This document shows positions 8,173 to 16,455 of a stretch of 52,508 nucleotides of DNA, piece by piece. The stretch is from Maricaulis sp. GTDB lineage: Bacteria; Pseudomonadota; Alphaproteobacteria; Caulobacterales; Maricaulaceae. Location: contig NZ_JASBRW010000027.1 of NCBI RefSeq assembly GCF_030149235.1, positions 1-52,508 of the forward strand, in the 5' to 3' direction. The translations under genes were made by a program, and so were the position numbers. The notes under the pieces are model-generated. The model saw nothing but the letters and a program-made list of their open reading frames with translations, had not been told where the DNA came from and made no database searches. How positions within the stretch are numbered: the stretch's first letter is position 1; each line of letters starts with the position of its first letter.

Positions 8173-8610
8173 CTACCAGGCGCCGATTTCCATCAGCTTG
8201 GCACGCAGATCTGCCGGCAAGTCATCACCACCCGCTGCCGCCCCGCCGAGATCGCGCGGTGCATCCTCGGGTTTGAGATAGCGCCAGCCCTGGAAGGGGC
8301 GCTTGGGCGATGGCGAGGTCCGGATCAATTCCGGCGACATGATGATGGCGCAGCGCTTGATCCCGTCATCACCCTGGACCTGTTCCAGCGCGACGATCTC
8401 GGAGCGGCACTGGATCGAGCCATTGATCACCCAGTAGAGCGATCCGCCATTCTCAACCTCGTCCTTCTTGGCCGGCATCATCCTTGTGACATGGACAATC
8501 AACTCCGGTTCGCCAGCGGCACGGCGACGGGCGCATTCCTTTTCACGCCAGGCTTCGAGCTGCTCGATTGAGCTGATACCAACGCAGAGTTTGACGAGAT
8601 TCATGACCAT
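8173..8610 (-). CDS. DUF1489 family protein
   Basis: A 145-residue soluble protein of the alphaproteobacterial DUF1489 family, function unknown. The family look is clear: MNLVKLCVGISSIEQLEAW at the N-terminus, the central VTRMMPAKKDEVENGGSLYW, and RPFQGWRYLKPEDAPRDL near the C-terminus. Two in-frame ATGs (8610 and 8604) are possible, the second giving the conserved N-terminus MNLVKL. Neither has a strong ribosome site. It is convergent with the cyclotransferase gene, leaving only one base between the two stops. Confidence 0.9.
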   Translation of the reverse strand: MVMNLVKLCVGISSIEQLEAWREKECARRRAAGEPELIVHVTRMMPAKKDEVENGGSLYWVINGSIQCRSEIVALEQVQGDDGIKRCAIIMSPELIRTSPSPKRPFQGWRYLKPEDAPRDLGGAAAGGDDLPADLRAKLMEIGAW

Positions 8611-8772
8611 GGCTCTGAGTTAGTCCGACTCAGCGTCCGGGTCAAAGCGGTGCGCACGCGATAGAGCGGCAAGCCGCCCCACCACCTAGGGGCCGCATCT
8701 ATATAAAAATACTGTTAAATCAGCTCACACTCGGCGCCTAGTGCCGGTCCTTTCGGAACGGGGGTCGCATTC

Positions 8773-9201
8773 GTGTTCGACCGCAGCGCCATATCGCCAT
8801 TCAGCCGCACGACAAGGGCCGTCGCCCTGTTCTTCGGGCCGCAGGCTTTCATCCTGCTTTATGTCGGTGTTGCCATACCCGTATTGGTTTCGGGCCTGTG
8901 GCCAGAAAACCTGATGGGGATGGATGGCGCGAACATGGTGCGCAACGCCTCGCCCTTCACGCTGGGCGGCGTCTATGTCCTTCTGGGGCTGACGATTTTA
9001 AGCCTGGTGCTGTTGGTGAAACGCTCGGCCTGGGTGTTTCTGACCTACACACTGGCCGTTGTCGGGCACGCCGCGGTTTGGGTGTCCAATACCACCAACC
9101 CGTATTATCACGGCGAGATCGGCTTCTTCATCTTCATGATCGAAGTGCCGGCTGGCATTCTCCTGGCCTGGGACTTCCGACCCAAACCCCAGCCGGCCTA
9201 G
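8773..9201 (+). CDS. Small hypothetical membrane protein, four predicted helices
   Basis: Not recognised. It is 142 residues with four hydrophobic segments (about 23-44, 65-84, 86-106 and 115-133), a short N-terminal basic region and a C-terminal WDFRPKPQPA tail, so an integral inner-membrane protein. The start is GTG at 8773, after a G-rich stretch at 8759-8766. The upstream gap contains an AT-rich patch at about 8698-8722 that could hold its promoter. The stop TAG shares the palindrome CTAG (9198-9201) with the stop of the convergent JmjC-like gene. Confidence 0.7.
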   Translation: MFDRSAISPFSRTTRAVALFFGPQAFILLYVGVAIPVLVSGLWPENLMGMDGANMVRNASPFTLGGVYVLLGLTILSLVLLVKRSAWVFLTYTLAVVGHAAVWVSNTTNPYYHGEIGFFIFMIEVPAGILLAWDFRPKPQPA

Positions 9202-10151
9202 GCCGCCTCGCGGTCCACGAAACCGTCCTGCGCCGCCGGATCGACCTCGAACGTGCGCTCCGATTTCGGCATCGGCTTGACCTTCGCAGGCAGCACCTTC
9301 TGCTTCAGCTTCCACATACGGGTCAGCCAGAGCTTGGCTTCGGCGCCAAGACCCGTCTCGGCCAGCGAAGTGGGGTTCATGCCGAACTGACGACGCATCA
9401 AGCCATTGGCGAAGTGGATGGCATTGCGGCGGCGCGATTGCGGCGTGGAAATTTCGAACGGCACGGACACATTCACGCCGGACTGGTTCTCGATCCGGTG
9501 CGGACCGTGCAACGGCCAGTTGGCGGCCATGCCCGGGTGCAGATCGACCGTGAAGGCCGCCTCGTCCCACTCGGTCTGGAAGGGAATATCCTCGGTCTGC
9601 TCATGGTGCAGGATGGCTTCCATGTATTGAGACTTCAGATAAGGCTCTTCCACCGGATAGGTGCGGAAGCGCTTCACACCGCGCATATGCCAGAGCATGG
9701 TCTCGGAGACGTCGGAGTGCAGGAAGACCTGGGCCGACGGTGAGGAAATCAGGATGCCCGCCTCGGCGGTCAGCGGCCGGAAGCTCGGATCAGCAGCGCG
9801 CATGTCACGCATCATCGCCTCGAAGATCGGGCGGTATTGCTCGTCCTGGTCCATGGCGTGACGCAGATTGATCCACAGCTTGCCATTGCGTACCGCATCG
9901 ATCAGTTCCAGCCCGGACAAGTCACCCGCCTCGCCGGCACGCCAGCTATCACGGGCGGTGGCATCATCCCCCATCGTGCAGATATCGGTCAGTTCGCGCG
10001 GATGCCGCTCGATCAGTGCCGCCAGAGCCATATCCGAAAAGGCCTGGTGCTCATGGTAGTTGTGCCGGACGACCACCGGACGGCTGCGGAAGTCCTGCAG
10101 TGCCGTTTCGGTCCAGGTCGAGGAGAACTGTTCCATATAAGTGTCGCGCAT
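9198..10151 (-). CDS. Cupin/JmjC-like protein with a putative Fe(II) site
   Basis: A 317-residue soluble protein of the cupin-like type. The core has FLHSDVSETMLWHMRGVKRF (about residues 177-196), an H-x-D arrangement, and a later histidine in ANWPLHGPHRIENQSG (about 238-253). Together these could form the H-x-D...H iron triad of 2-oxoglutarate oxygenases. Family members include protein hydroxylases, and some are annotated as cupin transcriptional regulators; which applies here is not visible. ATG 10151 follows GGAGACGGATCA. It lies directly downstream of liuD on the same strand (68-base gap) and may be co-transcribed. Its C-terminal about 45 residues are Lys/Pro-rich. Confidence 0.72.
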   Translation of the reverse strand: MRDTYMEQFSSTWTETALQDFRSRPVVVRHNYHEHQAFSDMALAALIERHPRELTDICTMGDDATARDSWRAGEAGDLSGLELIDAVRNGKLWINLRHAMDQDEQYRPIFEAMMRDMRAADPSFRPLTAEAGILISSPSAQVFLHSDVSETMLWHMRGVKRFRTYPVEEPYLKSQYMEAILHHEQTEDIPFQTEWDEAAFTVDLHPGMAANWPLHGPHRIENQSGVNVSVPFEISTPQSRRRNAIHFANGLMRRQFGMNPTSLAETGLGAEAKLWLTRMWKLKQKVLPAKVKPMPKSERTFEVDPAAQDGFVDREAA

Positions 10152-10219
10152 TGATCCGTCTCCGCATGGTTCGCGGTCCACGGAGCAAGACGCGTGCCGT
10201 TTTCCCCTGAGGCGGGAAG

Positions 10220-12214
10220 CTAGTCCTCGGCCTCGTCGGCCAGCATCACCAGCACATCACCCTCGGCCACCTGAGCGCCGGCGACGGCTCCCAGTTCACC
10301 GATCACGCCATCGCGCGGTGCCGTCAGGGCGTGTTCCATCTTCATCGCCTCCAGCACAACCAGGGCATCGCCCTTGGCGACCGTGGCGCCCGCTTTGACA
10401 TTGACGGCCAGGACCTTGCCCGGCATCGGCGCCTTGATGACGCCGCCCGCCTCTGCCGCGTCGGCATCCGCTTCGGGGTGCGGGAAGGCGTAGAGACGGG
10501 TGTCGCCGCGGCAGGACACCAGGAAACCGGCGTCCATGCGCAGCACATCGGCGCTCAGCGGGCCATCTTCGGCTTCGGCATCAAAATGATACAGGGCCGC
10601 GTCGAAATCGCCCTCAACACTGTTGATGCGCAGCTCCGCGTCCGCGGCAGACACCCGCATATCCGAACCGTCCAGGCGCAGACCGACCTCGACCGTCTCC
10701 TCGCCGACGACAAAACGGTTGCGCAAGCGCGGCGCCGCATTCAGGCGCCAGCCATCGGCGATGGCAAAGGGGTCGACATCATCGCCCTCGCCTGCCTCGA
10801 TCATGCTGGCCAGAGCGGCAAAGCCCAGGCCCTTGAGATCGAGCCCCGCCGGAACCAGGGTTTCCAGGCGCTGCTCGATGAATCCGGTATTGACCCGGCC
10901 GGCGAGGAAATCCTCGTCCAGTACCGCGCGACGCATGAATCCGGCATTGGTCTTGACCGGGTAGACGCCCACTTCATCCAGGGCATAAGCCATCATATAG
11001 GCCGCGCCCTCGCGATCCGCGTCGAAGGTGATGATCTTGGCGATCATCGGATCATAGAAAAGCGACACCTCGCCGCCTTCGGCAACACCTGTATCAATCC
11101 GGGTGTGCGCGTCTTCTTCCGGCAGGCGGAGGATGTCGAGCGGTCCGGTGGATGGCAGGAAACCGGCGTCCGGGTCCTCGGCATACAGCCGCGCTTCCAT
11201 GGCATGCCCACGGATCGAGATCTGGTCCTGCAGCGGTACGGAGCCGCCGGCCGCGACGTGCAGCTGCAGCTCGACGAGATCCAGACCGGTGATCATTTCG
11301 GTGACCGGATGTTCCACCTGGAGACGGGTATTCATCTCCATGAAGTAGAAGCCGTCCTCGCGCAGCTCACCGGAGCCGTCGACAATAAACTCGACCGTGC
11401 CGGCACCGGTATAGTTGACCGCCTTGGCCGCATTGATCGCCGCGGAACACATGGCCGCCCGGACATCAGGCGTCATGCCGGGTGCCGGAGCCTCCTCGAT
11501 GACTTTTTGATGCCGGCGCTGCAACGAGCAATCGCGCTCATACATGTGTACGACACGCCCATGGCTGTCGCCAAAGACCTGAACCTCGATATGGCGCGGG
11601 CTGGTGATGAATTTTTCGATCAGGACGCGGTCATCGCCAAAGCTCTTGGCCGCCTCGCGCTGACAGCTCTCCAGAGCATCAGCGAACCCCTCTGCCGCTT
11701 CGACCTTGCGCATGCCCTTGCCGCCACCCCCGGCGACCGCCTTGATCAGGAGCGGATAACCGATCGTGTCGGCCGCCTGTTTGAGCACAGCCGGGTCCTG
11801 ATTCTCGCCATGATAGCCCGGCGTCACCGGAACGCCGGCGTCTTCCATCAGCGTCTTGGCCTGGTCCTTCAGCCCCATGGCCCGGATGGCCTGCGCCGGC
11901 GGGCCGACGAAAATGATGTCATTGGCCGCGCAGGCCTCGGCGAACTCGGCATTTTCCGACAGAAAGCCATAACCCGGATGGATCGCATCCGCGCCGGTGG
12001 CCTTGGCCGCTTCAATGATCTTGTCAGCTAACAGATAACTCTCTGCTGCCGGTGCCGGTCCGAGATGGACGGCATCATCAGCTTCGCGCACATGCAGCGC
12101 ATCGGCATCAGCATCGGAATACACCGCGATACAGCGGATCCCCATGCGATGGGCGGTGCGGATAACACGGCGGGCAATCTCGCCCCGATTGGCGATCAGA
12201 AGCGTCTTGATCAT
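10220..12214 (-). CDS. liuD: 3-methylcrotonyl-CoA carboxylase, biotin-carrying alpha subunit
   Basis: Carboxylates its biotin with ATP and bicarbonate for transfer to 3-methylcrotonyl-CoA in leucine breakdown. It is 664 residues: an N-terminal biotin carboxylase (IANRGEIARRVIRTAHRMGI; GYGFLSENAEFAEAC; ATP loop AVAGGGGKGMRKV; FYFMEMNTRLQVEHPVTEM), a linker/BT region, and a C-terminal biotinyl domain with the lysine in VVLEAMKMEH. ATG 12214 gives the canonical MIKTLLIANRGEIA; a reading back to 12799 would run into DUF817 and is rejected. Assignment to the methylcrotonyl enzyme rather than propionyl rests on companion liuA, liuB and liuC genes and on a separate pccA-type gene at 34.7-36.7 kb. 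Confidence 0.9.
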   Translation of the reverse strand: MIKTLLIANRGEIARRVIRTAHRMGIRCIAVYSDADADALHVREADDAVHLGPAPAAESYLLADKIIEAAKATGADAIHPGYGFLSENAEFAEACAANDIIFVGPPAQAIRAMGLKDQAKTLMEDAGVPVTPGYHGENQDPAVLKQAADTIGYPLLIKAVAGGGGKGMRKVEAAEGFADALESCQREAAKSFGDDRVLIEKFITSPRHIEVQVFGDSHGRVVHMYERDCSLQRRHQKVIEEAPAPGMTPDVRAAMCSAAINAAKAVNYTGAGTVEFIVDGSGELREDGFYFMEMNTRLQVEHPVTEMITGLDLVELQLHVAAGGSVPLQDQISIRGHAMEARLYAEDPDAGFLPSTGPLDILRLPEEDAHTRIDTGVAEGGEVSLFYDPMIAKIITFDADREGAAYMMAYALDEVGVYPVKTNAGFMRRAVLDEDFLAGRVNTGFIEQRLETLVPAGLDLKGLGFAALASMIEAGEGDDVDPFAIADGWRLNAAPRLRNRFVVGEETVEVGLRLDGSDMRVSAADAELRINSVEGDFDAALYHFDAEAEDGPLSADVLRMDAGFLVSCRGDTRLYAFPHPEADADAAEAGGVIKAPMPGKVLAVNVKAGATVAKGDALVVLEAMKMEHALTAPRDGVIGELGAVAGAQVAEGDVLVMLADEAED

Positions 12215-12303
12215 GTCGGTCTTGCAATCCGTTGGAGTGGTTGGCGCCCGTATCGCACACTCCGGGCCGTGAGGGAATGTCCCCGGCCGGGCCCGGCGCA
12301 GGT

Positions 12304-13101
12304 TCAGTTTTTCTCGCGCCGGTATTGGACGGCCGCGACGAGGACGAAGCTGATAATCATCAAAAGGTACCAGGAGCCCAGCTTGGCCAGGGACACCATG
12401 TGCCAGCCCGCCTCCTGGCCCGGATAGGTCCAGGCCCGGGCGAATGTGCCGATATTCTCGGCGAACCAGATAAACAGGGCCACCAGGACGAAACCGATGA
12501 CCAGGGGCATCGGCCGGTGCGCCTCGTCCGGCCGGAACCAGACCAGGCAGCGCCCGTAAATCGCGACCGTGGCGGCAAACAGCGCAAGCCGGATATCGGC
12601 CAGATAATGATGGGCGAAGAAGTTGACATAGATCGCGGCCGCCAGCCCCCCCTGTAGCCAGAGCGGTGGAAAGTCGACGAAGCGGAAGTCGAAAATGCGC
12701 CAGACCCGAGCCAGATAGGAGCCGACGGCGGCGTACATGAATCCGGAAAACAGCGGCACGCCAGCAATCTGCAACACGCTGGCCTCGGGATAGACCCAAC
12801 TGCCGACCTGCGTCTTGAAAATCTCCATCACCGTGCCGACCACATGAAACACGGCGATCACCTTGGCCTCTTCCCAGCTTTCCAGCCGGGTCGCAATCAG
12901 TGTGATCTGGATGGCCAGGGCGGCCAGGGTAAGGAAGTCATAGCGCGCCAGCACGAAATCGGCCGGGTAGAAAAGATAGGTCAGCAACAGCAGGGCCAGC
13001 ATCAACCCGCCGAACAGACAGGCCCAGGCCTGCTTGATCCCGAAGGCCAAGAACTCAAACACGCCCTGGGTCCAGGGACCGCGGACAAAGGCGGCGCGCA
13101 A
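12304..13101 (-). CDS. DUF817 integral membrane protein
   Basis: A 265-residue polytopic membrane protein of the DUF817 family, with about eight hydrophobic segments and no known function. Family features include FGIKQAWACLFGGLMLALLLLT near the N-terminus, the central EIFKTQVGSWVYPE, and WLQGGLAAAIYVNFFAHHYLAD, with a polar HH in a membrane segment. The start is uncertain: TTG 13101 is used; a CTG at 13149 would add 16 residues. Neither has a good ribosome site. It sits between liuC (56 bases upstream) and liuD (90 bases downstream) on the same strand. This is suggestive of a transport or membrane role linked to acyl-CoA catabolism, but that is inference. Confidence 0.85.
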   Translation of the reverse strand: MRAAFVRGPWTQGVFEFLAFGIKQAWACLFGGLMLALLLLTYLFYPADFVLARYDFLTLAALAIQITLIATRLESWEEAKVIAVFHVVGTVMEIFKTQVGSWVYPEASVLQIAGVPLFSGFMYAAVGSYLARVWRIFDFRFVDFPPLWLQGGLAAAIYVNFFAHHYLADIRLALFAATVAIYGRCLVWFRPDEAHRPMPLVIGFVLVALFIWFAENIGTFARAWTYPGQEAGWHMVSLAKLGSWYLLMIISFVLVAAVQYRREKN

Positions 13102-13156
13102 GGCTTCACGGCGGTCGTGAAGGACGGTCTTGGGATCGAAACCGTTCAGCAGAGGC

Positions 13157-13951
13157 CTACTCCGCCCAGTCTGGCTTGCGGCGTTCCAGGAACGCTGTCA
13201 GCCCTTCCCGGCCCTCGTCCGACGAGCGACGGCGCGCAATGCCACGGGCGGTGTGGGTCATGAGCTTGTGATCGATTTCCTGGCCGAAGACATCATCGAC
13301 CAGGACCTTGGCATCGTGAATGGCGCCCGGCGCACCGGCAAAGGCGAGCTTGGCCAGGTATTCCTCCAGCTCCTGCATCTCGTCTAGGCTGGCCACATCA
13401 TACTGGGCCAGGCCGATCTTCACCGCGAACTCGCCATCGAAACGTTCACCCGTGGCAAAAAGGGCCCGGGCCCATTTCGGACCGATGGCGCGCACCACGA
13501 AAGGAGAGATCGTCGCCGGGGTGAGGCCCAGCTTGACCTCGGAGAAGGAGATCTTGGTGTCCTTCATGACGACACCGACATCGCAGGCCGCCAACAGACC
13601 AGCCCCGCCGCCCATGGCCGCACCATGAACCAGCGCCACCGTCATTTGCGGCAGGTCGTAGAGCCGCTTGAGCATGGTGGCGAGGTTGAAGGCATCCTCG
13701 AAATTATTGTCTTCGGTGTAGTGGGCGGCCGCCTTCATCCATTCCAGATCGGCACCGGCGGAAAAGCTGGGACCATTGCCGCGCAGGAAAACGACACGGA
13801 CTTCATCGAGATTGCCGCGCAGGGTCTCGAAAATATCCGACAGGCGCGCGATCGTGTCGGCATTGAACGCATTGTGCTTTTCAGGGCGGTTCAAAGTGAC
13901 GACGGCGACACCGGCGCGGGACACGTCGAGGAGTACGGAATCATCGGACAT
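13157..13951 (-). CDS. liuC: Enoyl-CoA hydratase family, probable methylglutaconyl-CoA hydratase
   Basis: A 264-residue crotonase-fold enzyme. Oxyanion-hole segments are FSAGADLEWMKAAA (about residues 63-76) and GAAMGGGAGLLAACDV (about 112-127), followed by FSEVKLGLTPATISPFV, where the catalytic glutamate is expected. The AGADLxWM signature is typical of 3-methylglutaconyl-CoA hydratases, which form HMG-CoA in leucine degradation. Neighbouring liuA, liuB and liuD support this substrate; the crotonase family is broad, so other enoyl-CoAs cannot be excluded. It is upstream of DUF817 and liuD on the same strand. Confidence 0.85.
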   Translation of the reverse strand: MSDDSVLLDVSRAGVAVVTLNRPEKHNAFNADTIARLSDIFETLRGNLDEVRVVFLRGNGPSFSAGADLEWMKAAAHYTEDNNFEDAFNLATMLKRLYDLPQMTVALVHGAAMGGGAGLLAACDVGVVMKDTKISFSEVKLGLTPATISPFVVRAIGPKWARALFATGERFDGEFAVKIGLAQYDVASLDEMQELEEYLAKLAFAGAPGAIHDAKVLVDDVFGQEIDHKLMTHTARGIARRRSSDEGREGLTAFLERRKPDWAE

Positions 13952-14070
13952 GGCGGGAGGCCCTTCTCAAGCGAAGCGTGAACGGTAGTACAGGCTTAGC
14001 TTGCCCCCGCCCCGTCGCCAAGAGGCGCGTTGCCGCGGCTTATGCCCGGAGCGGTCCTGCGCCGGGTGAA

Positions 14071-14104
14071 TAAGAAAAGGGCTGCGAACATCCGCTCGCA
14101 GCCC
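14071..14104 (-). terminator. Rho-independent terminator
   Basis: A nine-base stem (GGGCTGCGA at 14079-14087 pairing with TCGCAGCCC at 14096-14104) with an eight-base loop. Read on the minus strand it is followed by TTTTCTTA. It lies 42 bases after the stop of the 14146-14538 membrane gene and separates that gene from liuC. Confidence 0.85.
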
Positions 14105-14145
14105 CCGACAGTCTCGGTAATTGTGTCAGAGCAAGTCGCCCGGGC

Positions 14146-14538
14146 TTAGTCGCCGCGGAAGAAGATGCCCTTGACGATCGACAGCACGATGATGGCCAGG
14201 AAATAGCCAACCGCCAGTGCGCCGAGATAGAGGAGATAATCCTGCTCCAGGAATTGCTGGCCGAAAGCAGCAGCGTCGAAACCGTCAGCACCGCCACCGC
14301 GCACCATCGGCATGACCACGTCGACAATGACGTGGATGATAACACCGACCACGGTGAAGATAAGGATGGCGCCAAACTCGCGCATCAGCAGGGCCAGCAC
14401 CAGGGCGATTACACCCAGCTGAATGCCCAACTGCATCCAATTGACAGCCGCACCGTCACCCGCGTGCACAAGCAGGCCCGGCATAAAGAACTCGAGGGCC
14501 ATGTTGATGTAGCCCATGATCTGATCCAGAATTTCCAT
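14146..14538 (-). CDS. Small membrane protein, paralogue of its neighbour (copy 1)
   Basis: Not recognised by family. It is 130 residues with three hydrophobic segments and a short basic C-terminus. Its second half aligns by eye with the upstream protein at 14658-14978: GAILIFTVVGVIIHVIVDVVMP against GRLFFVAVSAVVAHVALDVLSP, and YLGALAVGYFLAIIVLSIVKGI against YLGLLFVGYLIAVGILFAVKRV. The shared H-x3-D inside a membrane helix is striking. This copy has a longer N-terminus and a Gly/Asp-rich loop (VRGGGADGFDA). A terminator follows, and a 119-base AT-richer gap precedes it. Confidence 0.75.
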   Translation of the reverse strand: MEILDQIMGYINMALEFFMPGLLVHAGDGAAVNWMQLGIQLGVIALVLALLMREFGAILIFTVVGVIIHVIVDVVMPMVRGGGADGFDAAAFGQQFLEQDYLLYLGALAVGYFLAIIVLSIVKGIFFRGD

Positions 14539-14657
14539 TCGCGGTCCCCTCCCGCAGATAACAACTCAGTGCACCTTACCCCAAGACACACCGTTAATGA
14601 AAACTTTCTTCGAAAATCCAGCGTTGAAAAGCGAGTTCTCCTCTCAGGCGAATTTTC

Positions 14658-14978
14658 TTAACCTTTGATCACTACCCGCTTGACGGCGAAGAGAATTCCC
14701 ACGGCGATCAGATAGCCGACAAAAAGCAGCCCCAGATAGCGCCAGAAGTACGGTTCAAGCACTTCCGGAAGGCGCAGCGGGCCCACTTCGGCAAACACCG
14801 GAGACAGCACATCGAGCGCGACATGCGCGACGACGGCACTCACGGCGACGAAAAAAAGTCGTCCCCAATTGGACATAGCCAAAGCCGCGACGACGGCGAC
14901 CACCAGCCCCTGGACCGCATTGACCTCATCGAACCCCGCCCGAGCGAAATCGAGAGCGTCACGCAACACATCTTCCAT
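14658..14978 (-). CDS. Small membrane protein, paralogue of its neighbour (copy 2)
   Basis: A 106-residue protein of unknown function with three hydrophobic segments (about residues 22-36, 39-58 and 79-100). It shares the order helix, H-x3-D helix, short polar loop, Y-L-G-x2-x-V-G-Y helix and basic C-terminus with the protein at 14146-14538, so the two are probably a tandem duplication that has diverged. The 14539-14657 gap between them is AT-richer than its surroundings and may hold a second promoter. Upstream of this copy, around 15020-15040, are two TTAA elements near its presumed promoter. Confidence 0.72.
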   Translation of the reverse strand: MEDVLRDALDFARAGFDEVNAVQGLVVAVVAALAMSNWGRLFFVAVSAVVAHVALDVLSPVFAEVGPLRLPEVLEPYFWRYLGLLFVGYLIAVGILFAVKRVVIKG

Positions 14979-15175
14979 GGATTTACCCCCTTACCCGGAA
15001 CAACAGCCCGGGATCCACTCAACCATTAACCGATTTTAACATTTGCGTCACGGGCAGAAATGGCGCGCAAATCGGGGAGGTTTGGTGGTGTTCCGGCTCG
15101 GTTGCAGAGGAATTCGCGCCAGAAACCGGAGCGATTCACGCCGAATGGGCGCGCTGTTCGAGCGCAAACCCGCGA

Positions 15176-15808
15176 TTAGCCGACGCGAGCGACCTCAAAC
15201 ATCACCTCATTGCGACGGAAGGGCGTCGGCACCCAGGGCGGATCATAACGCGCATACATCGCCGTCGAGACGATTTCGAATCCCTGGGCTGTGAGGTAGT
15301 CGCGCAACTCCTCGGTCTTGGCCATGAAACGCGCCTCATTGGCCCCGCCGGAAAAACGGATGGCGGCGACCAGGCGTTCCGGCTGCTCAACCAGCTCGAC
15401 GCGGGCATCGTCCGGGATCGGCAAAGTGTCCATGGTCCATTCCGGCGGCATCACAAAAGCCACCCGCCAGCTTTCATCGCTGGTCGCCTGCTGTATGACA
15501 GGGGTGGTCATGGCGATTTCCTGCGAGCGCTGCTGCATGACCGGTGTCGTCATGGCGATGGCGTTGGATCCGTCGCCGGAGCGGGCTGTATTGCCGCCGA
15601 ATATGTAATTGCCCAGAGGTCGAAAACCGCGATTGCCAGCGGTCCGCATGGAACCGGTCACTTCGACCTCGGCCAGGATCATCGGGGCGTAGAGCCGCAG
15701 CTCGATATTGCCGTCCCGGCCCAGAATGCGGTGCGGCGGTTCGTCAGCCGCCATGGCCGTCGGACCGCCGAAGACCAGAAGAAGGACAGCAGCAATTATG
15801 CGAATCAT
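15176..15808 (-). CDS. SOUL heme-binding family protein, exported
   Basis: A 210-residue periplasmic protein with signal peptide (MIRIIAAVLLLVFGGPTAMAA) and a SOUL/HEBP domain. It begins with the usual 'resembles own substrate' stretch NIELRLYAPMILAEVEVTG, then GFRPLGNYIFGGN, the TTPV element and the C-terminal YARYDPPWVPTPFRRNEVMFEV. SOUL proteins bind heme or tetrapyrroles, but a specific role in bacteria is unclear. The segment IAMTTPVMQQ is immediately repeated as IAMTTPVIQQ, a short internal duplication also visible in the DNA near 15490-15560. It is single-gene-like, 58 bases from the quinone reductase-like gene upstream. Confidence 0.88.
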   Translation of the reverse strand: MIRIIAAVLLLVFGGPTAMAADEPPHRILGRDGNIELRLYAPMILAEVEVTGSMRTAGNRGFRPLGNYIFGGNTARSGDGSNAIAMTTPVMQQRSQEIAMTTPVIQQATSDESWRVAFVMPPEWTMDTLPIPDDARVELVEQPERLVAAIRFSGGANEARFMAKTEELRDYLTAQGFEIVSTAMYARYDPPWVPTPFRRNEVMFEVARVG

Positions 15809-15866
15809 CGGCAGGGCTCCTTGGGATCATGACAGGAGTACGCCGCCAGGCCTGGAACGGATCAGG

Positions 15867-16454
15867 CTAGAGTGCGCGTTCGCCAAGTTTTTCCACGCGC
15901 TTCAGCACGCGGGCCCGGCCCTTGTCACCCAGCCCTTCGACCATGCCGATAATGGTATGGCGTACCGGGTTAAAACCCGCGATCTTCATGATGCCCTGCT
16001 CCGTCGCCTTGAGCGAATGCGCCCCGAACAGGAAGCGATAGGCCAGGCCGGGCATGCCCATGGTCACGATCAGGCGGGCCGACTTGCCTTTCATCCGGCC
16101 AACCGGAAACGTGTTGGGATCATCCATCTCGCCCAGAAAAAACCCGCCCGCCGCCGCCGCTTCAAGGAAGGCCTTGAGCTTGGCCGGCAAGGCGCCCAGC
16201 CAGAGCGGATAGATCATCACCAGATGATCGGCGGCGGCGATTTTCTTGCGTTCACTCAGGACCGGCTCGGCCGGGTCGCGATCAAACTCCTCCGGTGTGC
16301 GCAGGAAACCGAGATCCATGGGGCCGATATTGATCCGGCTGACACTGTGGCCTTCCCATTGCGCACCTCGCGCATAGGCGTCGGACAAGGCATCACAGAA
16401 ATGCTTGCCACCGTTTTCCGGATGCCCGTTGAGAATGCAGATCGACTTTGACAT
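15867..16454 (-). CDS. NAD(P)H:quinone reductase-like flavoprotein
   Basis: A 195-residue flavodoxin-fold protein (Flavodoxin_2/NQO1-like). It starts SICILNGHPENGGKHFCDALSDAYA, a typical FMN/FAD phosphate region, followed by DHLVMIYPLWLGALPAKLKAFLE, and by GKSARLIVTMGMPGLAYRF in the active-site region. It probably reduces quinones or other electrophiles by two electrons. An imperfect inverted repeat (16456-16487) overlaps its leader directly before the ATG, so it is likely controlled by a repressor. No regulator gene is adjacent. Confidence 0.87.
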   Translation of the reverse strand: MSKSICILNGHPENGGKHFCDALSDAYARGAQWEGHSVSRINIGPMDLGFLRTPEEFDRDPAEPVLSERKKIAAADHLVMIYPLWLGALPAKLKAFLEAAAAGGFFLGEMDDPNTFPVGRMKGKSARLIVTMGMPGLAYRFLFGAHSLKATEQGIMKIAGFNPVRHTIIGMVEGLGDKGRARVLKRVEKLGERAL

Positions 16455-16455
16455 C

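Noticed and set aside
10331..12031. Long plus-strand open frame opposite liuD
   Set aside because: Exact antisense shadow of the biotin carboxylase in GC-rich DNA; no ribosome site, low-complexity composition, no family resemblance.
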